Below are positions 34,269 to 42,760 of a stretch of DNA of 64,000 bases, piece after piece; positions within the stretch are counted from its first letter, which is position 1; the number at the start of each line of letters is the position of its first letter. The position numbers were made by a program, and so were the translations under genes. The stretch is from NCBI RefSeq assembly GCF_000214355.1, contig NC_015577.1, positions 2,905,389 to 2,969,388 on the forward strand. The letters run 5' to 3'. The notes below the pieces were generated by a model. The model had not been told where the DNA came from, made no database searches, and saw only the letters and a list, made by a program, of their open reading frames with translations. The stretch is from Leadbettera azotonutricia ZAS-9. Its GTDB lineage: Bacteria; Spirochaetota; Spirochaetia; Treponematales; Breznakiellaceae.

Positions 34269-35006
34269 ATGACCTATAGATGTTATTCAAAAGAAACCCG
34301 CGAAGGGTTCGGCGGCAAAGATCCCGACCGAGATGATCCGGCGTCAGACGCCTCGCCTGAAATTGCAAAAACATTGGAATTGCAGAAAATAAATTCGCGC
34401 CGCGCAAAGGCAGTGGCCGCCGCCGGAATGATGGGATTTGCGACAATATTCGGTGCATGCAAACAGCCGACGGATTCAACAACTCAGCAACAGCCGAAAG
34501 CATGCGAATGCCCGAATGGAACGGAACACCCATACGGAACAACAATGCCGTGTTGTGATGGCGAAGATTGCACATGCACAGTGGCACAACTGCAAAAACC
34601 AGCATTTGAGGATTTTTTCCTTTTTGATGGAACCATTAGCCAATTAGTAAAGGACCAATTTATATCAGCATACGCAACACTTGATGCAGAGTTTGTTGTA
34701 GATTTGAAAAATAACTATAAATCTCCTGTATATGTATATGGAGATCCTAATAATTATGGTGATGTGTATGATGATTCTATAGTTTACTTTATGGGTGAAA
34801 TTACATTGCAAGGAAATCATGGGGAATTGACTGCGGCTATATTAAAAACAATGTTGGATGAATATAAAGCAGATCCATATAATAAATTAGTCGCCTTAAA
34901 ATCAAATAACAAACAATTTTTGGCATTGGGCAAACAGTTCAATAATGCAAAGAATACCGTTCGGCTCAGCCGCGCGGCATTTTCGCGCCCACAATTACAG
35001 GCGTAA
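34269..35006 (+). CDS. Hypothetical lipoprotein with a late, Tat-like signal
   Basis: 245 residues, no family recognised. A hydrophilic N-terminus of about 42 residues precedes NSRRAKAVAAAGMMGFATIF and then GAC. Twin Arg, a hydrophobic run and a lipobox Cys in this order would fit a Tat lipoprotein signal with an N-terminal extension. A Cys-rich linker follows (CECPNGTEHP, then CCDGEDCTC), then a 140-residue Tyr/Asn/Asp-rich domain. The 3' half (34600-34930) is clearly more AT-rich than the neighbouring operons, a sign of acquisition. AAGGAG precedes the ATG. Alone on its strand in an accessory patch. Confidence 0.65.
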   Translation: MTYRCYSKETREGFGGKDPDRDDPASDASPEIAKTLELQKINSRRAKAVAAAGMMGFATIFGACKQPTDSTTQQQPKACECPNGTEHPYGTTMPCCDGEDCTCTVAQLQKPAFEDFFLFDGTISQLVKDQFISAYATLDAEFVVDLKNNYKSPVYVYGDPNNYGDVYDDSIVYFMGEITLQGNHGELTAAILKTMLDEYKADPYNKLVALKSNNKQFLALGKQFNNAKNTVRLSRAAFSRPQLQA

Positions 35007-35130
35007 TTGGCAACGCAAGGGTACCAGGCACCGAATTTGTCGGTGTGTCCTCCCATACCACGCTATACAAATTACGATGCATCTCTTAAAAACATCGATC
35101 CAAACCGCTAAACCGGCGGCCGGTCCCTGA

Positions 35131-35361
35131 TTATGCTGTAGCGGCTATCTTTTCGCGCACTAATTGCCCGATGATCTCGACAGGAGTTTTGTGTTCGGCT
35201 TCGCAAGCGGATCGAATGTACGCTGCGGAAAGCTCGTCCACCGGCATCAGTCGCCGCGCAGGATTCGCAAAAAAACCGCCTTCATTTGGGCCCACTTTTG
35301 GGATATGGCTAGTATAGTATTCGTCTAAAGCCGCGGCTTCTTCATCAGTTAAGTCTTTCAT
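35131..35361 (-). CDS. Small antitoxin-like protein
   Basis: 76 residues, acidic N-terminus MKDLTDEEAAALDEYYTSH, and a C-terminal helix EHKTPVEIIGQLVREKIA resembling the ends of small antitoxin or DNA-binding proteins. No partner toxin is adjacent: the upstream gene on the same strand is an Rpn-type nuclease 51 bases away, which could be a functional partner but is not a known toxin of this type. A truncated relative of this gene is found at 33484-33594. Function uncertain. Confidence 0.55.
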   Translation of the reverse strand: MKDLTDEEAAALDEYYTSHIPKVGPNEGGFFANPARRLMPVDELSAAYIRSACEAEHKTPVEIIGQLVREKIAATA

Positions 35362-35412
35362 CCTGTTCTCACTAACTAAGCGCAGTACCCACTACACCGA
35401 TAGATGCTGGGC

Positions 35413-36384
35413 CTACAGTTTCTCGACAACTTCAAGGGGGAGGCCCAGAGCTTTGACGATCTTATCGACAGGAACGTCCAAGGCTTTTAAGCTTCGGGCC
35501 GAGTCGAGCTTGTTTTGCCTTTCCCGTTCTGCCTTCTCTGCCATCTCGGCGGTATACTTCTCTTCCAATTCTTCTGCATAAGTTTTAATCGTTGCCATCT
35601 CGGCAGCATGCTTTTCTTCCAGTTCTTCCGCGTAAGTTTTAATCTCTGTCACCAGCATAGTGTCCACTCCTTCCAATTCAGTATAGTCTGTATAGAGTTC
35701 CCTGAACAGTCTTTCCATAAGGGACTGTACCGTGTTGATATCCTTCTTTTCGAGGATTCCGGTATAGCCGCTCTCTTTGGTTAAAAGCGTAAGATCGTCT
35801 ATCTGGCTTTTTAATTCAGCTGCCAGCAGCTTGAGTTCTCCCCTTGTTTTTGCCTTCTTTACTTTGTGCCTCAGTTTGAGAAGGTAAAAGGGAAACAACA
35901 GTATCATCTTTTGTTGAAATAATTCTTCCGGGGCATGGTCGTGGATCTTGAAGGTTCCTACCTTGTACTCGTGAATGCTGTTATCCGGGAATTCCAGTTC
36001 CAGCGTTATCATATCGGGGATTCTTCCCTGTGCGTCAAGATAGATGATTTTCGGCATGGGGAAGGTCAGGCGGATTTTCTCTTTTGTTAAAATCTGCGTA
36101 TCCCTGGCCTGCATAAAGCCGTATTCAAAAACCCGGATGACCATTTCCCCGCCTTCCCGAGTCTGGGCCTCAAGGTTATAGGTATGGGAGTTATTGATTT
36201 TAATCATGGTATCTGAGCGGCGGAGACCAAGGCCATCGCCAATGTGCTCGGTGCTGAGATACTCCACGGGGCTGTCGGGGGGGAAATTGGTATTGAAGAG
36301 AGCGTTGATAAGATAGATCACGCCCCGGGGAGAAGAGGCAATGAGTTTTTTGAATACAAGGTCGAAAAGGTGTGCTGTCTCCAT
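35413..36384 (-). CDS. Rpn/PD-(D/E)XK nuclease-family transposase-like protein
   Basis: 323 residues of the recombination-promoting nuclease (PDDEXK_2) family. N-terminus LFDLVFKKLIASSPRGVIYLINAL, then the nuclease core RRSDTMIKIN with YNLEAQTREGG supplying the Asp and Glu-x-Gln motif. The family's C-terminal sequence DVPVDKIVKALGLPLEVVEKL is present. Before it, a coiled coil contains an 18-residue unit repeated twice. Rpn proteins cleave DNA and promote RecA-independent recombination; they are usually mobile or multicopy. Its presence supports the view that 33.5-36.4 kb is an accessory island. Confidence 0.85.
   Translation of the reverse strand: METAHLFDLVFKKLIASSPRGVIYLINALFNTNFPPDSPVEYLSTEHIGDGLGLRRSDTMIKINNSHTYNLEAQTREGGEMVIRVFEYGFMQARDTQILTKEKIRLTFPMPKIIYLDAQGRIPDMITLELEFPDNSIHEYKVGTFKIHDHAPEELFQQKMILLFPFYLLKLRHKVKKAKTRGELKLLAAELKSQIDDLTLLTKESGYTGILEKKDINTVQSLMERLFRELYTDYTELEGVDTMLVTEIKTYAEELEEKHAAEMATIKTYAEELEEKYTAEMAEKAERERQNKLDSARSLKALDVPVDKIVKALGLPLEVVEKL
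35536..35643. repeat. Two tandem 54-bp units within the Rpn gene
   Basis: The minus-strand translation gives IKTYAEELEEK(HA)AEMAT and IKTYAEELEEK(YT)AEMAE back to back, encoded at 35590-35643 and 35536-35589. The repeat extends the coiled coil and probably varies in copy number between relatives. Confidence 0.75.
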
Positions 36385-36676
36385 GACGCCTCCTGCGGGT
36401 GAATGAATTTCTTACCCTATATATGGCATCAGGATGCGTGGCGCTTCATTTTTTACTGCGCTTTTTTGTGAATTGATAAAAAATCGTACTATTTCCTGAT
36501 AAAAATCCAATCAACCAACCCCGCCGCAGTGGGGGTGCCGGAATAGACCGGAACGGAGCCGCTTTAGCGGCGCAGCGAGGACTATGCAGGCAGGGGGAGC
36601 AGCGTAGATGCGTCTTGCACTGCAGCCGGCGAATGCCCCTGGGGTATACGCGTCAGGAGTGCGCCCCCTCCTTGGC
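36385..36676. other. Non-coding gap with an AT-rich half and a GC-rich half
   Basis: 36385-36510 is AT-rich and would hold the promoter of the Rpn gene. 36520-36660 is GC-rich and includes a perfect GCCGC/GCGGC stem around TTTA at 36558-36571. No reading frame looks real: a plus-strand frame starting at 36608 is antisense to the lipoprotein gene. The GC-rich part may be a 3' untranslated region, a small RNA or a dispersed repeat. Confidence 0.4.
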
Positions 36677-37423
36677 TTACCAGCTCACTTCGTAAAACAG
36701 GGGGGTGTCGAGGACAAGGAGATCCAGGAGGGGGACTTCAAAGTCCGCCCTGGAACCTACGGCGGTTCCCCCGTGGATGAAGGCAATGGGGCCGGGCAAA
36801 TTGAGGGAGGCCCTGATTTTGGCATTTTGAATTTCGTCCGCAATGGGCTTGCCGTAAAGGGTGGTTACCAGGTTCAGGTATTCCCTGCGGGAAATGGATT
36901 CGCCTGTGGCGGCTGGAGCCATGAGGGCGTTGAGGTAGTCCACCGCATCCGGCGAAAGCAGGGCCAGGACATCCGGCGCGGTCTGGAGATCCAGGGCAAT
37001 GACGAGGCGGCCTGAGGGCTTAACATTCGCGCTGTTTGCGGAGGTATCGGTGTTGTCTGTATAGGTAACAAACTTTTTTTCGCCTACAGCAAGGAAATCC
37101 CCGGCCTTTGAAACCCCCACTGTGCCTTCTATGGCGGAAGGGGCGGTGTTTTTAAGGGAAACCGAGGCAATGCCCGGGGCAGATGCCATGGACTTGCCTA
37201 TGGCCTGGCCGTCAAGGATGAGATCGGCAGAGCCTGAAGAGCCCATCATGGACTGGAAGCTTTTGATAAGGGATGTCATGCGGGGTTCGAGGCTGGTTTT
37301 AAGGATAAGATCCGCAGCCCCCCCCTGCTTCAATGTGCCGTCTATGCGGGCGGAACATGCAAGAAGCAGAACAAGGGTCAAAAAATTTACTGTAAAAAGG
37401 GCGAGCTTTTTTTTCGAAACCAT
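36677..37423 (-). CDS. Hypothetical lipoprotein
   Basis: 248 residues. Lipoprotein signal with hydrophobic core FTVNFLTLVLLLAC and Cys23 as the lipidation site. The mature part begins with SARIDGTLKQGGAADLILKT and has repeating beta-type segments (VIALDLQTAPDVLALLSP, IRASLNLPGPIAFIHGG), which recall beta-rich envelope proteins. No family recognised. Divergent from the acyl-CoA ligase gene; the 52-base gap must serve both. Probably faces the periplasm. Confidence 0.75.
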   Translation of the reverse strand: MVSKKKLALFTVNFLTLVLLLACSARIDGTLKQGGAADLILKTSLEPRMTSLIKSFQSMMGSSGSADLILDGQAIGKSMASAPGIASVSLKNTAPSAIEGTVGVSKAGDFLAVGEKKFVTYTDNTDTSANSANVKPSGRLVIALDLQTAPDVLALLSPDAVDYLNALMAPAATGESISRREYLNLVTTLYGKPIADEIQNAKIRASLNLPGPIAFIHGGTAVGSRADFEVPLLDLLVLDTPLFYEVSW

Positions 37424-37475
37424 GTTACTATACTAACAATATCGTTCTAAGTATTCTATACACAAGAGGTATCAC

Positions 37476-39188
37476 ATGGAGAATGCGTTCATACCCTGGG
37501 CATTTTTGGAAGAGTATCGGGGTAAGGCTTTTAAGGGGGAATGGCCTCCCCTGCCTGAAATGTACCGGATCATCGTCAGCCGTTTTGGAGAGCGGGCCTG
37601 CTTTACCATTTATGAGCCTGATCGCATCAGCCTGAATTATAACGAAGCCCTGAAGCTGATTGAGGCCGTGTCCCGCTGGCTCTACAGCAAGGGCATACGC
37701 CGGGGCGACAAGGTTGCCGTATCGGGGAAGAATTCGCCTGAATGGGCGGTGGCCTATATGGGCGTACTCTTTGCGGGCGCCACTGTAGTACCTATAGATT
37801 ATCAGATTAAAACTGAAGAGATAGATCTGCTCCTCAAGACCTCGAAGGCCAAGATCCTTTTTATAGATGAAGAAAAGCACAACTACTATACCGGCAAGCA
37901 CGCGGAATTCGGCTTAACCGAAATCATCTCCTTAAGAAAGGGCGTAGGAACCTACGTCTACGACATTGACGGCCCCTCGGCTCAGATCGAAGAACCCGGC
38001 GAATTCGATTTGGCGGCCATACTCTTTACCTCGGGAACCACCGGCATTCCCAAAGGCGTCATGCTGACCCATCAGAACCTGGTGTCCGACTGCTACCTGG
38101 CCCAGGGCACTCCATTTGGGGTGTACTATACCGATGTATTCTATGCCCTGCTCCCCATTCACCATGCCTATACCATGCTGGCGGTATTGATCGAAGCCAT
38201 GTCCGAAGGCGCAGAAATAGTCTTCGGCAAAAAGATGGTCACCAAGGCCATACTCAAAGATCTTAAAGAAGCGAAGATCACCGTGTTCCTGGGCGTGCCC
38301 ATGCTCTTCAACAAACTTTTGGCCGGCATACTCAAAGGCATCAGGGCAAAAGGCCCCATTGTATACGGCATAATCTGCGCCATGATGACCATTTCGGGGT
38401 TCATCAAAAAAGTGTTCAAAAAGAACCCGGGCAAGAAAATGTTCCACGCGATTTTGAACCAGGCATCCCTTGCTACCCTGCGGGTCTGCATCTGCGGCGG
38501 CGGCCCCCTGGCACCTTCGGTGTTCCGCAAGTTCAACCAGCTGGGCATAGACTTTGTGCAGGGCTACGGCCTCACCGAGACCAGCCCCATTATCAACCTC
38601 AATCCGATAGCCCATTACAAAGAAGCCAGCGTAGGCAAAAAAATCCCCGGCATCGAGATGAAGATACTTGATCCTGACGAAAGGGGAATAGGCGAAGTAA
38701 TCGTCAAGGGCCCTGTGGTCATGAAGGGCTACTTCGAAATGCCTGCAGAAACCGCTGCTTCCTTGACCGCCGAAGGTTTCCTCAAAACAGGCGATCTGGG
38801 CTACATGGATGACGAGGACTATCTTTACCTCACGGGCCGCGCCAAAAACATGATAGTCACCGAGGGGGGCAAAAACGTCTACCCCGAAGAAATCGAGAAC
38901 GAGTTCCAGCTCTTTGACGAGATAGATCAAATCATGGTGCGGGGTTATATAGCCGACAAGCGCATGAAAAAAGAAGAAATAGAAGCCCTGGTCTACCCGA
39001 ATCCCGAAGCCCTCAAGGATGAATCAGGCGCTGTGCTTCCCAAGGCGGAGATCAAGGCCAGAATTGAAGCCATCATCGCCGAGGTGAACCAGCGTCTCCT
39101 CCCCTACCAGAAGATAACGCGCACCATTCTTCTCGAAGATCCCATGGAGATGACGACCACCAAGAAAATCAAGCGCGATAGTGTGTGA
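37476..39188 (+). CDS. Long-chain acyl-CoA synthetase / AMP-dependent ligase
   Basis: 570 residues of the ANL superfamily. AMP-binding motif TSGTTGIPKGVMLTHQNL at about 184, GYGLTETSPIINLNP at about 363, the adenylate hinge TGDLGYMDDEDYLYLTGR, and the catalytic C-terminal Lys within TTTKKIKRDSV. It activates fatty acids to acyl-CoA (or acyl-ACP) through an acyl-AMP intermediate. A hydrophobic segment near residue 298 (GPIVYGIICAMMTISGF) could associate with the membrane, as in related long-chain enzymes of spirochaetes. Substrate chain length not determinable. Confidence 0.9.
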   Translation: MENAFIPWAFLEEYRGKAFKGEWPPLPEMYRIIVSRFGERACFTIYEPDRISLNYNEALKLIEAVSRWLYSKGIRRGDKVAVSGKNSPEWAVAYMGVLFAGATVVPIDYQIKTEEIDLLLKTSKAKILFIDEEKHNYYTGKHAEFGLTEIISLRKGVGTYVYDIDGPSAQIEEPGEFDLAAILFTSGTTGIPKGVMLTHQNLVSDCYLAQGTPFGVYYTDVFYALLPIHHAYTMLAVLIEAMSEGAEIVFGKKMVTKAILKDLKEAKITVFLGVPMLFNKLLAGILKGIRAKGPIVYGIICAMMTISGFIKKVFKKNPGKKMFHAILNQASLATLRVCICGGGPLAPSVFRKFNQLGIDFVQGYGLTETSPIINLNPIAHYKEASVGKKIPGIEMKILDPDERGIGEVIVKGPVVMKGYFEMPAETAASLTAEGFLKTGDLGYMDDEDYLYLTGRAKNMIVTEGGKNVYPEEIENEFQLFDEIDQIMVRGYIADKRMKKEEIEALVYPNPEALKDESGAVLPKAEIKARIEAIIAEVNQRLLPYQKITRTILLEDPMEMTTTKKIKRDSV

Positions 39189-39212
39189 TTGTTGCAAGAA
39201 GATTGAAGCCCC

Positions 39213-40295
39213 ATGGTCTATATTGAGAGAAAAAAGCTGGAAGAATTCTGCGCTTCCATTTTCAGGGCTCTGGGGCTCCCCCATGAAGAAGCTTTGGATT
39301 CTTCCCGCATACTCACGGCTGCCGATGCCAGGGGCGTAAAAAGCCACGGCGTCGCCCGCATCAGGCGTTATGCCGAAGGCATCAAGGCAGGTCTTATAAA
39401 AGGCGGCATAACGCCGACGGTACTTCACGAAACACCTATCTCCCTGGTTCTGGATGCAGAGGGCGGCATGGGGCTTTCGCTCAGCAAGAAAGCCATGGAA
39501 AGCTCCATCGCAAAGGCAAAAGAACATGGCGTTGGGATCTGCGCAGTGCGGAATTCCAACCACTTCGGCATTGCGGGCTATTACGCCGAAATGGCGGCCA
39601 GGGAAGACATGATCGGCATTGCCATGACCAACACCGCCGCCCTGGGGGTTCCTACCTTTGCACGGGAAGCCGCCTTCGGCACTAACCCCATAGCCTTTGC
39701 AGCTCCCGGACTGGACGGAAAAATGTTCAGCCTGGACATGGCCAGCACCACTGTAACCCGGGGTAAAATGGAAGTATACGAACGCGAAAAAAAGCCCCTG
39801 CCGCCGGGCTGGGCAGTCGGCACCGACGGCCTCACCGCCCAGGACCCGGTTAAGCTCCTGGACGACATGCTCCGCCAAAAAGGCGGCGGCCTCCTCCCCT
39901 TGGGGGGCGAAGGTGAAAGCTTCGGAGGCCACAAGGGCTACGGCCTTGCCGTTATGGTAGACATACTCACCGCCCTCTGCTCGGGCGGCACATTTGGTCG
40001 CTCGGTAAAAGACAGTGAAATCACTTCGGCACGGGTTTGCCATTTCTTCATGGCCCTGCGTCTCGACATATTCCGAACCCCGGAAGATTTTAAGCGCGAC
40101 ATGAGCCAATTGCTCTGTGAACTCAATTCCCTCAAGCCCGCAACCGGGGCAAGCCGGGTCTATTACGCAGGACAGAAAGAACATGAAGCCGAGGCTGAGA
40201 GCAATGCTAAAGGCGTGCCCCTCGCCGAAGGTGTTTGGGAGACTTTGAAGAAAACAGCAAAGGAATTGGGAATAGCATACCAAGAAACTTTATAA
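39213..40295 (+). CDS. Malate/L-lactate/ureidoglycolate dehydrogenase family (Ldh_2)
   Basis: 360 residues of the NAD(P)-dependent 2-hydroxyacid oxidoreductase family that does not have a Rossmann fold. Signature segments: ADARGVKSHGVARIRRY near residue 37 (catalytic His), AVRNSNHFGIAGYYAEMA near 110, GTNPIAFAAPG, and the GGHKGYGLAVMVDIL helix. Substrates in the family include malate, sulfolactate, ureidoglycolate and diketogulonate. It follows the ligase by 24 bases on the same strand, but a functional link is unclear. Convergent with the his operon; no terminator seen in 40296-40326. Confidence 0.87.
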   Translation: MVYIERKKLEEFCASIFRALGLPHEEALDSSRILTAADARGVKSHGVARIRRYAEGIKAGLIKGGITPTVLHETPISLVLDAEGGMGLSLSKKAMESSIAKAKEHGVGICAVRNSNHFGIAGYYAEMAAREDMIGIAMTNTAALGVPTFAREAAFGTNPIAFAAPGLDGKMFSLDMASTTVTRGKMEVYEREKKPLPPGWAVGTDGLTAQDPVKLLDDMLRQKGGGLLPLGGEGESFGGHKGYGLAVMVDILTALCSGGTFGRSVKDSEITSARVCHFFMALRLDIFRTPEDFKRDMSQLLCELNSLKPATGASRVYYAGQKEHEAEAESNAKGVPLAEGVWETLKKTAKELGIAYQETL

Positions 40296-40326
40296 ATTTT
40301 TTATACCAATTAAGTCCGCTGATGCT

Positions 40327-41655
40327 TTAGGTTTTCGCACTAGTACTGCGCATTGCGGCGCTTGCGGCGTGGCCTGAAAGGCCCTCGGCACGGGCAATGC
40401 ATTCTGCGGCTTTGAGGGCCTCCGTGTAACCTGAACCGGATGAACAGCGGAGGCTCGTTGCGGTTTTAAGAAAGTGCCGCACCGAAAGGCCCCCGGTAAA
40501 ACGGGCGCTGCCCGAGGTTGGAAGGGTGTGGTTGATACCGACTGAATAATCGCCCAGGACTTCGGCAGATGCTTCCCCGATAAAAAGGGAACCGTAATTT
40601 CTCAAGCCTTGAACCCAGGCTTCCGGATTTGCTGTTTGAAGTTCCAGGTGTTCAGGGGCAATAGTGTTGGCAATGCGCGTGGCTTCATCCTTGTTATTAT
40701 AAATGATGATAAGCCCACCCGATTCAAGGGAAGCCCTTGCCGTAGAAGCTGTAGAAAGGTCTGCAAGACGGGATGAAAGCGTCCTGGCAAGAAGATCCGC
40801 AGATTCGCGGTTTGGGACCAATGCCCTGGCCCGTGCATCAGGATCATGCTCGGCCTGGGCGAGCATATCTGCTGCGGTTAAGTTTGCCGAAGATCCTTTT
40901 TGCAGATCCCCCGTAATGATGAGCACATCTGTTGGGCCGGCCACAAAGTCTATGCCGGTTTCTCCGTAAAGGAGACGCTTGGCAAGCGCCACATATTTGT
41001 TGCCGGGGCCGACGATTACATCACAGCGGGGTATGGTTTCTGTCCCCAGGGCGAGAGCGGCAATGGCCTGGGCCCCGCCTATTGCAAAGACCCTCAGCTC
41101 ACTGCGGCTGCAAGTTGCAGACGCAATGCCCGCCGCAGCCAATATCCGCTTGTCTGGGAGGCCGTCTTCAAGAGGGGGAGAGGCCAGGATTACGTCGCCA
41201 ACGCCTGCGCAAAAAGCCGGCACAAGCCCCATGAGGGCTGTGGAAATCAGGGGGAAGCGGCCAGCGGGAACATAAACCGCAGCGCGTTCCACCGGGATTA
41301 CCCTTTGGCCCGTAAACACCCCAGGGGCGATTTCTGTCTCAAAATCCCGAAATTGACTGCGCTGCAATTCGGAAAAACGCCAAATGTTCCCTGCAGAAAA
41401 TTTAAGAGCTCTAACCAGATCAGGATCATTTGCCTCAAGATCGGTCACTGCTTTTTGTACCATATGTCGGGGAACTTCAAATATTTCCGGTGAAGACTTG
41501 TCAAATTTAGCAGCAAAAGTTTTAACTGCCCTATCTCCATTTAAGCGTATTTCTGCTATTATGTCTTTTACTGCAGTCTCCGCAGCAGTATGGTTTTCAG
41601 CGGTATTACGCTTATTCCAATACGCATCAAATTCGTCAGCGTTAAGTATTTTCAT
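40327..41655 (-). CDS. hisD: Histidinol dehydrogenase
   Basis: 442 residues, normal length for HisD, which oxidises histidinol to histidine in two NAD-dependent steps and binds Zn. Recognisable segments: PGGRFPLISTAL-type (YVPAGRFPLISTALMGLVPA), IGGAQAIAALALGTE, DVIVGPGNKYVALAKRLLYG, the GPTDVLIITGD strand, AQAEHDPDARA and DYSVGINHTLPTSG, supplying the Zn and catalytic residues. It is the last gene of the his operon, starting 2 bases after the hisC stop. Confidence 0.95.
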   Translation of the reverse strand: MKILNADEFDAYWNKRNTAENHTAAETAVKDIIAEIRLNGDRAVKTFAAKFDKSSPEIFEVPRHMVQKAVTDLEANDPDLVRALKFSAGNIWRFSELQRSQFRDFETEIAPGVFTGQRVIPVERAAVYVPAGRFPLISTALMGLVPAFCAGVGDVILASPPLEDGLPDKRILAAAGIASATCSRSELRVFAIGGAQAIAALALGTETIPRCDVIVGPGNKYVALAKRLLYGETGIDFVAGPTDVLIITGDLQKGSSANLTAADMLAQAEHDPDARARALVPNRESADLLARTLSSRLADLSTASTARASLESGGLIIIYNNKDEATRIANTIAPEHLELQTANPEAWVQGLRNYGSLFIGEASAEVLGDYSVGINHTLPTSGSARFTGGLSVRHFLKTATSLRCSSGSGYTEALKAAECIARAEGLSGHAASAAMRSTSAKT

Positions 41656-41656
41656 A

Positions 41657-42760
41657 TTATCCCCTGATTATTTCCGCGCATCCATTGAGAAAGGTATCCA
41701 TTTCATCATCAGTACCCATACTGATCCTGAGGTAATTATTGATCCTCGGTTTGTCAAAACGCCGTACCAGTATGCCCTTTTCCCTGAGAGCGGAAAACAC
41801 CTGCATCCCTGACTTTCCCGAAGAAGCAGGGGGAGAGGCAAAAACAAAATTTGCCTGTGAAGGGATTACAGTGAAGCCCATTTGGGCTAAAGAGGCTGAA
41901 ACCTTCTCCCTTGTACTGCATACGTGGCGGTTAACTTCATCATAATATGCAAAATCAGAAACAGCGGCGGCGGCCCCTGCAAGGGCAAGCCGATCCACGG
42001 TATAGGAATTAACAGAATCCCTGACCCTGCAAAGGGCTTCAATAAGATCTTTATGGCCTATGGCAAAACCCACCCTGAGGCCCGCAAGAGATGCGGCTTT
42101 GGAAAGAGTATGCACCGTTAAAAGATTAGGAAATTGTTTTACCAGTGTTACTGCGGATTTTATGCCCGGCTTATCGGCAAAGGCAATATAGGCCTCGTCC
42201 ACAATAAGCGCTTTCCCGTTTTTTTCTTCATATCCTGCCAATTTTGTTATTGCGTCCAGGGCCAGGGCTTTTGCAGTAGGGGCATTGGGGTTGGGGAAAA
42301 TTATTCCGCCGTTGTTTTGCTTGTAATCATCAGGATCTATCGAAAAATTATCTTTAAGTGAAACAGTGCGAAAAGGCACATCCCAAAGGCGTGCATATAC
42401 AGGATAAAAACTGTAGGTAATATCAGGGAACAATATCGGCACTGCGCCGGACACACCTTGACATTCAAAAAACGCAGCAAAGGCAAAGGCCAAGACTTCA
42501 TCGGAACCGTTTCCTGCAAAAACCTGTTCTACGGCTACTCCATAACGGGCGGCGACGGCCTCGCGGAATTCAGTACAGGCAGGATCTGGGTAAAGGCGGA
42601 GCCTTTCATCAGCGGCTTTTGCAATAGCCTCTATCACCTTGGGTGAAGGGGGATAGGGATTCTCATTGGTGTTGAGCTTGATAAACTTCCTGTCCCGAGG
42701 CTGCTCGCCCGGTATGTAGGGGGCCAGGGATTTAACCCGGCTGTTCCAGTAAAGGCTTAT
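41657..42760 (-). CDS. hisC: Histidinol-phosphate aminotransferase with a predicted ATA start
   Basis: 367 residues if translation begins at ATA 42760-42758. The family's essential N-terminal region (YWNSRVKSLAPYIPGEQP, then KLNTNENPYPPSP) is encoded upstream of the first in-frame GTG (42637). The frame is closed by a TGA 18 bases before the ATA, and the only candidates in between are this ATA and a CTG at 42727. AGGAGG lies exactly 8 bases before the ATA, which overlaps the upstream TAA as ATAA, just where ATGA would be expected. The PLP Lys is in HTLSKAASLAGLRVG. It transfers the amino group from glutamate to imidazoleacetol phosphate. Confidence 0.88.
   Translation of the reverse strand: MSLYWNSRVKSLAPYIPGEQPRDRKFIKLNTNENPYPPSPKVIEAIAKAADERLRLYPDPACTEFREAVAARYGVAVEQVFAGNGSDEVLAFAFAAFFECQGVSGAVPILFPDITYSFYPVYARLWDVPFRTVSLKDNFSIDPDDYKQNNGGIIFPNPNAPTAKALALDAITKLAGYEEKNGKALIVDEAYIAFADKPGIKSAVTLVKQFPNLLTVHTLSKAASLAGLRVGFAIGHKDLIEALCRVRDSVNSYTVDRLALAGAAAAVSDFAYYDEVNRHVCSTREKVSASLAQMGFTVIPSQANFVFASPPASSGKSGMQVFSALREKGILVRRFDKPRINNYLRISMGTDDEMDTFLNGCAEIIRG

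Noticed and set aside
33484-36676. Integron-type cassette array
   Set aside because: No integrase, and no repeated attC-like sites between genes; the island looks like insertion/deletion scars instead.
39024-40283. Minus-strand open frame of 419 codons
   Set aside because: Antisense to the Ldh_2 dehydrogenase; no family motif, and composition follows from the codon use of the real gene.
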